From NCBI RefSeq assembly GCF_018614415.1, contig NZ_JAGGOO010000066.1, forward strand, positions 1-40,981: DNA of 40,981 nt, written 5' to 3'. Source of the DNA: Streptomyces sp. ISL-12. GTDB taxonomy: Bacteria > Actinomycetota > Actinomycetes > Streptomycetales > Streptomycetaceae. Below the pieces are notes generated by a model that searched no databases, was not told where the DNA came from, and saw nothing but the letters and a program-made list of their open reading frames with translations. A program made the position numbers and the translations under genes. The number at the start of each line of letters is the position of its first letter. Position 1 is the stretch's first letter. Shown here one piece after another: positions 14,443 through 23,112 of the stretch.

Positions 14443-15354
14443 GTGACCACGAACCCCAGTGCCGAACTCTTCGACAACCTGCTCACCGCGACCGGTCAGA
14501 CCACCGCCGCACGGAAGGAGGTACGTGTGTGGTCCATGTCCGGCGTCGAGCGCGTGGCCTTTCCCGACGGCTCTACGGCCATCTTCAAGTACGCCAAGAA
14601 GCCCTTCGACTGCGAGGACCAGGCCCTCCGCCTGGCCCGTACCCTCGGCGTACCAGTCCCTGAGGTCCACGCCTCCGCCGTCCTGGACGGCTGGCTCGGC
14701 ATGCTCATGGAGGACCTCGGACCGTCCGTACGCGAGGCCGACGACCTGGACGGTGTCGCCGCGGCCGTGATCCTGCACGGCGCCCGTACGGCTCCGCCCT
14801 TGCCCGTCCTCGGCCAGGAGCGCCTGCGCACACTTCCGGTCCGGGCGCTGGAACACTTCGAACGGCTGCGCAAGGCCGACCGGTGGCAGGACGCCGACGA
14901 CGTCGAGGACGCGCTCGACCGGATCGTCCAGGCCGCCGAGACCCGCTCGGCCGGAGCGACGCTGGAACCGTTCGGCTGGGTGCACTCCGAGTTCCACCCC
15001 ACCAGCCTCCACATCGGCGAGCGCGGCTGGCGGCTCCTCGACTTCGCCCGCGCCTTCACCGGCCCCGGCCTGCTCGACCTCGCCAGCTGGCACGGCACCA
15101 TCGAGCCCCCACACCCCGTCCGCCTGCGCGTCTTCCTGGAGCAGTACGTCACCGCCGGCGGCACCCCCGACGCCCTCGCCCCACGCGGCGGGCTCACCGC
15201 CGAGAACTGGGCCCTGGGCTGGCACCGCATGTGGGCCATCGAGTGGTTCATGGAGCAGTCCATCCGCTGGATCAACGACCCGGCCACCGACCCCGCCTAC
15301 ATCAAGACCGTCCGCCGCCACCTCACCGACGTCCTCCACCTCCTGGAGATCTGA
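14443..15354 (+). CDS. Phosphotransferase-fold (APH-like) protein with altered catalytic loop
   Basis: The 303-aa protein follows the aminoglycoside/choline-kinase-like plan: an N-lobe (VERVAFPDGSTAIFKYAKKP with the lysine), LGMLMEDLG as hinge, then a catalytic loop and a metal-binding strand. The catalytic loop reads HSEFHPTS (181-188) where active enzymes have HGDxxxxN, so both the base Asp and the metal-binding Asn are replaced. The later metal Asp seems kept in RLLDFARAF (D200). It may be a weak kinase, use another chemistry (some such folds adenylylate) or bind substrate only. The GTG start has a GGAG box. The next start is one base after its stop. Confidence 0.75.
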   Translation: MTTNPSAELFDNLLTATGQTTAARKEVRVWSMSGVERVAFPDGSTAIFKYAKKPFDCEDQALRLARTLGVPVPEVHASAVLDGWLGMLMEDLGPSVREADDLDGVAAAVILHGARTAPPLPVLGQERLRTLPVRALEHFERLRKADRWQDADDVEDALDRIVQAAETRSAGATLEPFGWVHSEFHPTSLHIGERGWRLLDFARAFTGPGLLDLASWHGTIEPPHPVRLRVFLEQYVTAGGTPDALAPRGGLTAENWALGWHRMWAIEWFMEQSIRWINDPATDPAYIKTVRRHLTDVLHLLEI

Positions 15355-15355
15355 C

Positions 15356-16048
15356 GTGCTCGCCCAGGTATCCCCCTGGCACGCCCACGCGCTCCAGCGC
15401 ACCGCCGCTGGACTCGCCGAACCCCTCTCCGTACCCGCCCGGATGGAGTGGACCACGAGACCCGGCCAGGGGCCCGGGGCCGAGATTCTCAGCCCCGACC
15501 TGCGCGGCAAGCGACTCCTGGAACTCGGCTGCGGCCCCGGCCACAATGCCGCGCACCTCGCCACTCGCCATGGCGCCCACGTCACCGGTGTCGACCTGGT
15601 CGGCCTTCAGGTCCGCCGCGCCCGCTCCCACTACGGACGGCTGAACAACCTCACATTCGTTGCCGGCCACGCGCTGCACTACCTGCACGCCTCCGACGAG
15701 CGGTTCGACGCGATCTACTCCGTCTTCGGTGCCGTCGGCCTCGTCGCCCCTGAGCTCCTGCTCCCGGCCATCGCCCAGTGCCTCACGCCTGGACGAGTGC
15801 TCGCCTTCTCCACCCCCCATCCGCAGCGTGGCGGCCGCAGCCCCTCGGGCGACGACCGGCCCCGCCGCGACTATGTCACCCTCCCCGACCGCACCCGGCT
15901 CCCCATCGCCCGATGGGAGTTCTCCGCGGACCAGTGGGAGAAGCACCTCAGCCGAGCGGGCTTCTGGCTCACCTTTGCTCAGGAATTCCACGACCCCCGC
16001 ATGGGCCACTGGCCCACGACCCTGCTGATCCGCGCCCGCAAGCTCTGA
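15356..16048 (+). CDS. Class I SAM-dependent methyltransferase
   Basis: Motif I is clear (GKRLLELGCGPGHNAAHLAT), followed by an acidic strand end (VTGVDLV) and motif-II/III-like strands (FDAIYSVFGAVG, LTPGRVLAFSTPHP). The 230-aa length fits a small Rossmann methyltransferase with few extra domains. The substrate is unknown. The GTG start is one base after the upstream stop, so it is translationally coupled to the phosphotransferase-like protein, which argues that both act on the same molecule. Confidence 0.88.
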   Translation: MLAQVSPWHAHALQRTAAGLAEPLSVPARMEWTTRPGQGPGAEILSPDLRGKRLLELGCGPGHNAAHLATRHGAHVTGVDLVGLQVRRARSHYGRLNNLTFVAGHALHYLHASDERFDAIYSVFGAVGLVAPELLLPAIAQCLTPGRVLAFSTPHPQRGGRSPSGDDRPRRDYVTLPDRTRLPIARWEFSADQWEKHLSRAGFWLTFAQEFHDPRMGHWPTTLLIRARKL

Positions 16049-16079
16049 CAGCCGCCTTCGCCCGGCCTCTGGAGGACCG

Positions 16080-16625
16080 ATGCGCCCGCCCTACCTGCTC
16101 CTCGACGTCGACGGTGTCCTCATACCCTTCCCCGACGCGGACGGGACCACCCCAACCACACACGCTCGCCACGACGTCGTCCCCGCCGGTCGCAGCGCCG
16201 ACAACTCGGTCACGGTCTGGCTCAACCCCGACCACGGCCGTCTGCTCATGGACGTCGTCCGCACCGGCTTGGTCACCCCGGTCTGGTGCACGAGCTGGCG
16301 CCAGGACGCCACCACCCTCATCGGGCCCCTCCTGGGCCTCCCGACGCTGCCGTACATCGATCTCCCACGTCCGCAGATCACTACCAGCCACCCCAACGGC
16401 TACCTGTGGAAGCGCGACCACGTCGACGCCTGGCTGGGCGACAGCCCCGCCGTCTGGATCGACGACGACTTCACCAGTCTCGACCATGAATGGGCGGTGG
16501 AGCGCACTGCGAAGGGAACGGCGACCATCCTCATTCAGCCCGAGCCACACCTCGGGCTGCAGCCCGAGCACCTGACCGAGGTCACGACGTGGGCCTCGCA
16601 GTTGCCCGCAGCCCACGCCGTCTGA
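16080..16625 (+). CDS. HAD-domain protein of the Swiss-army-knife RNA repair type
   Basis: The 181-aa protein shows HAD motif I (LLLDVDGVLIPF, D9 and D11), a WCTSW motif in place of the usual second strand, a conserved lysine region (YLWKRDHVDAWLG) and motif IV (AVWIDDDFTSLD). This matches the HAD group named after Swiss Army Knife RNA repair proteins, proposed to remove phosphates from nucleic acid ends or small molecules. It ends the plus-strand cassette after a 31-bp gap and precedes a terminator hairpin. RNA repair is a family-based idea, not shown here. Confidence 0.82.
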   Translation: MRPPYLLLDVDGVLIPFPDADGTTPTTHARHDVVPAGRSADNSVTVWLNPDHGRLLMDVVRTGLVTPVWCTSWRQDATTLIGPLLGLPTLPYIDLPRPQITTSHPNGYLWKRDHVDAWLGDSPAVWIDDDFTSLDHEWAVERTAKGTATILIQPEPHLGLQPEHLTEVTTWASQLPAAHAV

Positions 16626-16818
16626 CGACTGCTGCCCTCACTGCCACGAGCAGCGAGGGCAGCAGCCTGATGAGCATGGTGCCCCACTCGACCAAGACGT
16701 GCGGAAGGTCGACTGAGTACGGACCGACATGACGCCTGAGCTTGTTGGTTGAGACTTCGAGATCTCCGCCAACGGCACGGGAGCCTTGTGCGTTGCGGGT
16801 ATCGAGCTCGTCACTCAA
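16582..16818 (-). CDS. Possible small membrane protein, 78 aa
   Basis: A TTG-started frame begins inside the last codons of the upstream gene (8-bp overlap) and reads to 16582, running through the convergent terminator into the HAD gene. It has one hydrophobic helix (MLIRLLPSLLVAVRAAVV) with flanking positive charges. Third-position GC is only moderate and no family is recognised. It could be real and coupled, or chance. Confidence 0.25.
   Translation of the reverse strand: MSDELDTRNAQGSRAVGGDLEVSTNKLRRHVGPYSVDLPHVLVEWGTMLIRLLPSLLVAVRAAVVRRRGLRATARPTS
16629..16665. terminator. Convergent terminator hairpin
   Basis: ctgctgccctcactg and cagcgagggcagcag form a 15-bp stem with one G-U type mismatch and a 7-nt loop, just after the HAD stop and between two converging operons. 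Confidence 0.65.
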
Positions 16819-17902
16819 TCAAGTGGTCGCGGTGAAAGAGCTCACCTTGCCTTGGGGCTCCCGCTCGCTGGTGCTGCTGAGGCAGACTTGCTGGGATTGC
16901 TGGGAGCATGCCCAGCGACCTCAGGATGCGTCCGGTGTCAGCCCCGTCGATGATCATGTAGGAGCGCGGGCGTCGGGCGTCGTGGGCGTAAGCGTCCATC
17001 ATGCCAACCACGCTCGGCTTGATCTGATGACAGTGCTGCAGAACGAGTAGCTCCGCGGGCTCGGTGAACAGTCGATCGATTTGGTCGCCGTTCTTGCCCA
17101 GGGCCTTGACGTCCATGGCGCGCGGATAGCCGGGTCCCTTGAACAGCCAGGCGGCCGAAACCTGGCGCCCGCGGACGAACACTCGTGATGTGTAGAGGTC
17201 GGAGCGCTCGCCACCCCAGTCCTTCGGAACGTACGACTCGCCGATCAGTCCGGCGAAGGCGTGTTTCACCACATCCTCCGGCACGCGCAGGACCACTTCA
17301 CCCTCAGCCTCAGTGAAGGGAGATGTGAAGTCGATCCCGTTGAATTGGCTGATGTCGCTGGGGTACACCCGTGCTCCCGGCGTCAGTCCCCCGGCGGCGA
17401 GGTCGTCATCGATGAACGACCTGATTCCGATGAAGACCGGCCTGAGCTCAATTTGCGCTGCTCTGAGATCGGTGACTGTTCCGACCAAGTAGGCCCGCCT
17501 GGTACCAGCAAGGCTGCCGGCCGCAGACGAGCTGGCGGTTCTTGCCGAGTTGAACGTGCCGGTGACGTGCACCTGCTCGCCCGCGTCGAGCGTCGCTGCA
17601 AAGCTGATCGGCTTAAAGCCTGGGGTGTCCTGTTCTCGGTCCCGCTGGAATGCAAAATCCAACTCAGCGCCGACGACCTGCCCCGTGCGCAGGTCCTGCT
17701 CCAGGACGCACCGCGCCAGCTCGCTGACTCCCAACGAGGAAAGCGCCTCGGCCAGTTCTGCGGCAAGCGCGTAAGGCAACGCTGCCTCTGGCTCGCTCCT
17801 GCGGGCAGCCCGTGCCCGCGCGGACTCTGTCCGCCGCTCGCCAAGGAGAGACTGAACCTGATCCTGGTGCAGGAAGTACGGCTCTAGCGCGATGCGCGTC
17901 AT
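16811..17902 (-). CDS. Unknown protein at the end of the SMC-kinase operon, 363 aa
   Basis: I cannot assign a family with confidence. The ATG at 17902 is chosen because the upstream frame is Ser/Arg-rich and non-coding in character. Residues 1-90 are helical. The middle has strand-rich stretches (GAELDFAFQRDREQ, VHVTGTFNSAR, RAYLVGTVTD, IELRPVFIGIRSFID). The C-terminal third (VSAAWLFKGPG, ALGKNGDQIDRLF, AELLVLQHCHQIKPSV, RSYMIIDGADTGRIL) has the strand-helix order of a restriction-endonuclease-like core, but no clear D-x-E/Q-x-K is present. It lies 71 bp after the kinase gene, same strand. It may be a substrate or effector of the kinase. Confidence 0.75.
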   Translation of the reverse strand: MTRIALEPYFLHQDQVQSLLGERRTESARARAARRSEPEAALPYALAAELAEALSSLGVSELARCVLEQDLRTGQVVGAELDFAFQRDREQDTPGFKPISFAATLDAGEQVHVTGTFNSARTASSSAAGSLAGTRRAYLVGTVTDLRAAQIELRPVFIGIRSFIDDDLAAGGLTPGARVYPSDISQFNGIDFTSPFTEAEGEVVLRVPEDVVKHAFAGLIGESYVPKDWGGERSDLYTSRVFVRGRQVSAAWLFKGPGYPRAMDVKALGKNGDQIDRLFTEPAELLVLQHCHQIKPSVVGMMDAYAHDARRPRSYMIIDGADTGRILRSLGMLPAIPASLPQQHQRAGAPRQGELFHRDHLIE

Positions 17903-17973
17903 CGGAAACGTGATCCTTTTGGCTGGGCGGACCAGGCTCAGCGCCTGGCAATGCTGGGACGGCGTGGGAACGG

Positions 17974-19344
17974 TCACGGGATGTTCTTGAGCAGGCCAAG
18001 GAACTCGTCCACGTCCTGCGGTCGGTCGGTGGGCTTGTGGCGAGTCGCCTCTGCTACTACTGCTCGCCATGGTCCGCGTGCGGGCAGCAGTGGGAGGTTC
18101 TGTTCCGGACGCTCCCTCGTCAGGATGGCCGCGATGAGCCGTCCAATGCTGTAGATATCGGCAGCAGCCGTCACGTTATGGGGATTCCCGGACGACAGCT
18201 CCGGCGCGGCGAATCCCTCGGACCCGAAACCGGTGCCGGTCCGAGTTCGTCGCGGAACAGAAGTCTCCCCTCGGGGCTGACGACCAAGCCCCCAATCTGC
18301 CACGACCCAATTGCCGTTGAGGAGCAGAACGTTTGCTGGCTTGATGTCACGGTGGATCCGGTCGTCGGCGTGTGGACGGCGCAGTCCTTCGCAGATCGCC
18401 GTGACGAGGTTCCGGAGGGCTCCTGTCTCCCGCTGCAAACGTTCTGCGTGGCTGGCGGCACTGCCGTTCGCAAGCGGCATGACGAACCACCGCCCGTCTG
18501 GGTCAGAGTCAAGCACTGGCATGACGTTCGGGTGTTCTCCGTAGAGGTGCCCGATGGAGATCTCGCGGCCCATGCGGTGTATAGAGTCCTCATCGCCGTA
18601 GCGGAGCTGCTTCATAGCGACAGGGATACGGGTGTGCCTGTGCACGCCGCCGTAGACCGCTCCTTGGCCGCCCTCAGCGAGCGGCTCCTGATCCCTGTCG
18701 TAGTCCGCCTTCGTTCCGCGCTTAAGCCACTGCACAGCAGCCCACGGCGCGGCCTCGCCCGTGCCGGTCATTGTCTCGTCGATGAGAAGGGCACGGGCGG
18801 CCTCGATGACGTGGTCACGATAGGCCCCGTCCCGTTGCGCTAGGAGGATGGCCACCAGTGAACCGGCAGCCGGGAAGGGAGCAAGCTCGACGGCAAGACG
18901 GCGTGCCTCGTCGCCCTGAGCGGACCTTCGGGCGGCGCGCTGGCTGGTGTGCTCTTGCCGGGCCGCGTGCAGGTCAGGATGAGGAACCCAGCCGCGCGGT
19001 GGCAGGACCACACGGGCGTCGCGGAAGTCGCATTCGAGGACGATGCACCCGTTGCGCGCGAGCTCTGCGGCTATGGCCTCGGCGCGGACGCCGAACGTGG
19101 TCACGGCGGATTGCCATCGGCGGGGACCGTTGGTGGCGAAGGCCCACTGGCTGTCGGTCAGGCCATGCGGGCGCTGCGGTGCCGCAAAACCTTCCGGCTC
19201 CAGGGTGACGCGCGTGATCTTCGGATTGCCGTTGCGGTCGGTGCTGTAATTGCCGTCGGGCAGGGGGACTGCGTACGTGGTAAGGCCGGGGTAGACGTTG
19301 AGGTGGCGCATCGCGAAGCCGCGCGGGCGGGAGCGGGCGGTCAT
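17974..19344 (-). CDS. Eukaryotic-type Ser/Thr protein kinase
   Basis: The 456-aa product has an uncharacterised N-terminal region (1-215) and a complete Hanks-type kinase domain. Its parts are glycine loop LAEGGQGAVYGG (222-233), VAMK lysine K245, helix-C glutamate E261, catalytic HRDIKPANVLLLN (331-343), DWG in place of DFG (350-352) and an APE triplet (380-382). No membrane segment or PASTA repeat is present, so it is soluble, unlike PknB. Its ATG overlaps the SMC stop codon (ATGA), so production is coupled to the condensin-like complex. The N-terminal part may dock onto that complex. Kinases are known effectors in some phage defence systems. Confidence 0.88.
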   Translation of the reverse strand: MTARSRPRGFAMRHLNVYPGLTTYAVPLPDGNYSTDRNGNPKITRVTLEPEGFAAPQRPHGLTDSQWAFATNGPRRWQSAVTTFGVRAEAIAAELARNGCIVLECDFRDARVVLPPRGWVPHPDLHAARQEHTSQRAARRSAQGDEARRLAVELAPFPAAGSLVAILLAQRDGAYRDHVIEAARALLIDETMTGTGEAAPWAAVQWLKRGTKADYDRDQEPLAEGGQGAVYGGVHRHTRIPVAMKQLRYGDEDSIHRMGREISIGHLYGEHPNVMPVLDSDPDGRWFVMPLANGSAASHAERLQRETGALRNLVTAICEGLRRPHADDRIHRDIKPANVLLLNGNWVVADWGLGRQPRGETSVPRRTRTGTGFGSEGFAAPELSSGNPHNVTAAADIYSIGRLIAAILTRERPEQNLPLLPARGPWRAVVAEATRHKPTDRPQDVDEFLGLLKNIP

Positions 19345-22300
19345 GCCGGCTCGCGGTACTCATTGCCGGTCAGCCAGGCACGGAGTAGTTCGACACGCGG
19401 GGCGTGCTCGTCATAACCGACGATGACGGGCTGCTCGTTGTACGGGCTGGAGTCTGAGCTGCGGCGCAGCTTGACGTACTCGCCACAGGCATCGATGGCA
19501 TAGGATTCCATGTCGTCTTGCAGTGCCCCGACGACAGTGATGCCGCTCTCCCTGCCGATCTGCCCGAGCAGGGCGACCGCCTCGCGGCGGTGCTGCTTAC
19601 CGAGGTTGCGGCCGAGTTCGTCTAGAACAAGGACCAGCGGGCGGCCCGTGCCGCTTGCGGCTGCGGCGGCGCACACAAGCTTGATCGCCCGATCATCGAT
19701 CTGCGCAGTGTTGGCCCGCCGGTCGTAGGGGATGTGCCGCCGCCCCTCGGCGCGCCGCCACGTCGGTACAACATTCCAGCCCCAGTCCTCGGTGGGATCG
19801 ACCGGCGGTGGAGGTTCGTCGTACTGCAGTGAGGCCCCGTACCCACCGTAGGCCCTGTCGAGCCGGTCGAACTGGGCTGCAACGTCGGCCAGCTTCTTCT
19901 TGATGGCGGAGCTGAGCGCCCCTCGGTAGGCCCGGCTGGCCTGGACAGCCTCCTCGTGACCGATCCGTGCGGCGCCGAGGCTCTCGTGGCGTTCCCTGCG
20001 CTGAGTGGCGATCTGCTGGCGCTCGTACCGGTCAGTGCCTTCCAGGTGGCGCAAGTAGACGTGGAGTGCGTGGCGCAGCGGGGCGAAGGCGGCCTGTGCC
20101 CGCTGGCTGCTGCCGGGTCCCCGCTGGTTGAACTCTTCCAGCAGTCCAGTGATCTCCGTCGACACACTGTCAGAAGCGGTGCGAGGGAAGCACTCGGATA
20201 TCGCGGTACGAATCAGGTCCCTGGCTTCCTCCCACCAGTCACCAGCCGTCCAGGACTGCTGGTTTTCCGGCAGAGCGAGCAGGTGCTCGCTGGCAGAGTC
20301 GAGGGTGCCATCCCATTGGGCGGCCAGATCTGGAAGACCGAGCTGCAATTGTTCCTTCTTGAGGTTCTCGAGCTTCTCTCGTCGAGTCTTGTTTGCCTCG
20401 TCAAGGGTGGTCTTCTGACGCTGCAGAGACTCGATTTGCTTCTGACGGACACCCTCCAGTCGGAGCACCTCGTCCCGCTCGACGACTGCAGCGCCGAGCG
20501 CCGGAGCGAGTTTTACGCGCTCATCCCGGATGGCCTGATCTCTCTTCCGCAGGCTGCCAATCCGCACGTCCAGTTGAGTTGCCTCAACTGCGGCTCTCGC
20601 ACCCTTCTGCCGGCGCTCAGCAGCAGTGACCCGCCGACCGGCAGCTTTCCATCGCTCTTCGGCCAGCTGATGACCTTCGGATTCTTGGCGAACGCGTTCC
20701 CGTGCGGCAGCAATGCGGGCGGCACGGCCGGTCACGGGGCTGGGGAACCCGCCGATGATCACAACACCCGCGTCGTCGTGCACCCGGTCGGGGTTAGCGC
20801 GGGCAGTAACTCGCGCGTCAAGGGTCGCGAGGAATCCGCTCAAGTCATATTGCGGGTCGGCATTGCTCGGGAGGTCAATGCGCCCCGCACTTTTTGTGAG
20901 ATTGGCGGCGATCAAGGTCGAGCCGGGTACGCCCGCCAAAAGCACGCTGGCCCTGTCGAGGTCGCCGGAGTCTACGACAGCCGCCTCACGGTACGGCCAG
21001 AGGGCTGACTCCCACTTTGACCTCTGTTGGGCGTTGAGGACAACTGCGTCGAGTAGGCAGATGCCCCTAATTCCTTCGGCTGCAAGGACGTCGATCTGCT
21101 GCCGGGCCAGGTCCCTGCCGCTTTCCGTGTCCTGCAGGCTTGTTTCGGCGTCGGAGAGCGCCTTCTCCGCCACTCCAAGTGCCTTGACTGCCCCTTCCAG
21201 CTTAATGTCCGCATCGGTGCGTTCCCGGTTAGCGGTTGGCTCGTCACGGCCGTCAGCATCACGGGCTGTTTCCCTGGCTGCGCGCAGCTGACGGTCGGTC
21301 TCCTCGATCTGCTGTTCCAGCGCTGCAATCTGGTTGCTCAGCTCGCGGTCAGCACCATCGAGCCTGTCGAACGTGCTCATCGCAGCCTGCTGCCGTCGTG
21401 TGAATGCCTCGTCATCGGCCAGCTCCGCCACCTGTCCGACCAGCTCTTGTGCCATGCGACTGGTCTTCTCAATCTCGGTATCGATCCCAGCAACCTCGGC
21501 TTGGATTTCGGCGTTGCGCTGGAGGGCGTCGCACAGCAGCCGTGCCGTGCGCGACCGCCAGCGGTCGGCGGCATCCGCGACGCGCCCACGCGCCCGGTCC
21601 CGTGCGTCGATACCGTCCTCGATGACCTGGGCGCTTTCCTCCCAGGTGGCAAGGTCGGACTCGGCGTTGTTGGCCTTCTGGAGGAGGTCGTACTCGTGGC
21701 GGCGTGCCTGGCGTTCCGTCTCTAGCTCGCGGTCGATACCGGTGAGTGCAGCGATCGCTTCGAAGATCCGCCGCTTGGAGATCTCGTTCAGCGGTTGGGC
21801 GAGCAGGTTCGGTGCGGCGCTGGCCCTCACTGATGTCGACAGGAACGACACGCACCGCACGTGCTCCCCGTAGAGGGTGCGTGGGAGATCACGGGCCGCC
21901 ACGTCCTGCCGCCTAGCCCGCGGGGGCAGGGCCTGCCAAACCGAGTCAGCGGCCTGCTCCCGTTCGGCCTCGTTGTCCCCAGTGGGTAGATGCAGCCCGT
22001 CCTGCCAGCGTAACTTCAGTCGGGGCCCCTTTTGGCTGCTGCGGTCGATCCGGATCCACACGGTCAGGGCGCTGGCTTGAAGCTGATCAAGGGTTCCGGC
22101 AGCGGGAGCGAACACGCCGATGACGTACCCATGGTCGGCGTTACCCCAACGGTCTTCACCGCCGGCGTCCTCGGAGTTGAACAGCAGGTCGACCGCGGCG
22201 GGCGCGCCGGAACCGAATCGCCACTGCTCATCGGCATGCAGCAAGCTGATCTGGGCCAGCAGCGACGACTTCCCCGCCCCATTGGAGTCCTTCGGCCCCT

Positions 22301-22436
22301 GCCCGGCCACGGCGATGAGGGTGCCAGCGGCAATCGGAACGGGATGCGTGGACAGCCGGGAGACTCGCACGCTCTGCAGGCCGACCAGGACACGGTCACC
22401 GACTATGTCCTCTTCTTGCGGCGTGCTGATGTTCAT
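19341..22436 (-). CDS. SMC/MukB-like coiled-coil ATPase
   Basis: The 1031-aa protein has a head-coil-hinge-coil-head plan. Walker A is GPKDSNGAGKSSLLA (K56); Walker B is RPLVLVLDELGRN (about 932-944). Two long charged coiled coils (about 240-450 and 570-700, more helix to 870) flank a globular hinge (about 455-565). The stretch before Walker B (NTAQIDDRAIKLVCAAAAA) has no recognisable LSGGQ/LSTGE signature. Its size is near MksB/JetC and smaller than MukB or TIGR02680 proteins. The ATG has a GAGGAG site. It follows the small winged-helix gene by 28 bp and overlaps the kinase start. It probably loads on DNA with the three upstream proteins. Confidence 0.88.
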   Translation of the reverse strand: MNISTPQEEDIVGDRVLVGLQSVRVSRLSTHPVPIAAGTLIAVAGQGPKDSNGAGKSSLLAQISLLHADEQWRFGSGAPAAVDLLFNSEDAGGEDRWGNADHGYVIGVFAPAAGTLDQLQASALTVWIRIDRSSQKGPRLKLRWQDGLHLPTGDNEAEREQAADSVWQALPPRARRQDVAARDLPRTLYGEHVRCVSFLSTSVRASAAPNLLAQPLNEISKRRIFEAIAALTGIDRELETERQARRHEYDLLQKANNAESDLATWEESAQVIEDGIDARDRARGRVADAADRWRSRTARLLCDALQRNAEIQAEVAGIDTEIEKTSRMAQELVGQVAELADDEAFTRRQQAAMSTFDRLDGADRELSNQIAALEQQIEETDRQLRAARETARDADGRDEPTANRERTDADIKLEGAVKALGVAEKALSDAETSLQDTESGRDLARQQIDVLAAEGIRGICLLDAVVLNAQQRSKWESALWPYREAAVVDSGDLDRASVLLAGVPGSTLIAANLTKSAGRIDLPSNADPQYDLSGFLATLDARVTARANPDRVHDDAGVVIIGGFPSPVTGRAARIAAARERVRQESEGHQLAEERWKAAGRRVTAAERRQKGARAAVEATQLDVRIGSLRKRDQAIRDERVKLAPALGAAVVERDEVLRLEGVRQKQIESLQRQKTTLDEANKTRREKLENLKKEQLQLGLPDLAAQWDGTLDSASEHLLALPENQQSWTAGDWWEEARDLIRTAISECFPRTASDSVSTEITGLLEEFNQRGPGSSQRAQAAFAPLRHALHVYLRHLEGTDRYERQQIATQRRERHESLGAARIGHEEAVQASRAYRGALSSAIKKKLADVAAQFDRLDRAYGGYGASLQYDEPPPPVDPTEDWGWNVVPTWRRAEGRRHIPYDRRANTAQIDDRAIKLVCAAAAASGTGRPLVLVLDELGRNLGKQHRREAVALLGQIGRESGITVVGALQDDMESYAIDACGEYVKLRRSSDSSPYNEQPVIVGYDEHAPRVELLRAWLTGNEYREPA

Positions 22437-22464
22437 GAACCGCTCCTCGGGGAGATTGTCACTT

Positions 22465-23112
22465 CTAGGGGCGGGCCAGGCTCCGGCGGACCATGATTGC
22501 CGTTGCGAGCGCGGTATCCGGGCCTACGGCCAGGATTAGGTTCTCCTGCAAACGCTGGCGCGCGGCGGGAGTGAGCCGACGTAGCGCCGGCCCAGGGACG
22601 TAGGAGGCACCAGCTGTCTCGGGATCGGAGCCGCGCACCGCACGGACCAACCCGGCCGCGCGCAGCCACTGCAGGGCATCGGAAAGGCGCCGCTGCCCGT
22701 GGACCTGCGATAGCTTCCGCAGGCGGGTTGGTGTGGTCGGATGGGGTGACTGCCAGTCGTCCCCGACCAGACGCCCCTCTGCCCGGGGGATGGCGACCGA
22801 GTGAATTAGCACCAATATCAGCGCGGCCCGTTCCAGCGGCGGCAATATCCCCCAGCCCTTCGCCACGAGTTCCGCGGCGATGTCGTCTCGGTACCCCGAT
22901 GTCCACAGGTAGGCGCCCGCATGGACGAGCGTGCGGCCGGTCCTGTGCAGCATCTGATCAAGCAGGTGGCGCAGCGCCGCGTCTCGAAGTGCGGGAAGCG
23001 CGGCCTCACTGGCGGGCTCGCTGCCGTACTCAAGCGCGGCCCAGGCCGAGACCAGCGCGTCACGGTGCTTATCGCCGAGCGGCTGGAGCAGATCATCGAA
23101 CAAGCCGCTCAT
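22465..23112 (-). CDS. MukE/MksE-like winged-helix (KITE-type) protein
   Basis: The 215-aa protein is helical at the N-terminus (DALVSAWAALEYGSEPASEA, LRHLLDQMLHRTGRTLVHAG). In the second half it has a winged-helix-like unit (TPTRLRKLSQVHGQRRLSDA, LQWLRAAGLVRAVRGSDPET, SYVPGPALRRL). Size, position beside the SMC gene and fold pattern fit MukE, MksE or JetB, which dimerise on the kleisin. No enzymatic motif is seen. Its ATG overlaps the stop of the upstream gene (ATGA). Assignment to the KITE group is by pattern, not alignment. Confidence 0.7.
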   Translation of the reverse strand: MSGLFDDLLQPLGDKHRDALVSAWAALEYGSEPASEAALPALRDAALRHLLDQMLHRTGRTLVHAGAYLWTSGYRDDIAAELVAKGWGILPPLERAALILVLIHSVAIPRAEGRLVGDDWQSPHPTTPTRLRKLSQVHGQRRLSDALQWLRAAGLVRAVRGSDPETAGASYVPGPALRRLTPAARQRLQENLILAVGPDTALATAIMVRRSLARP

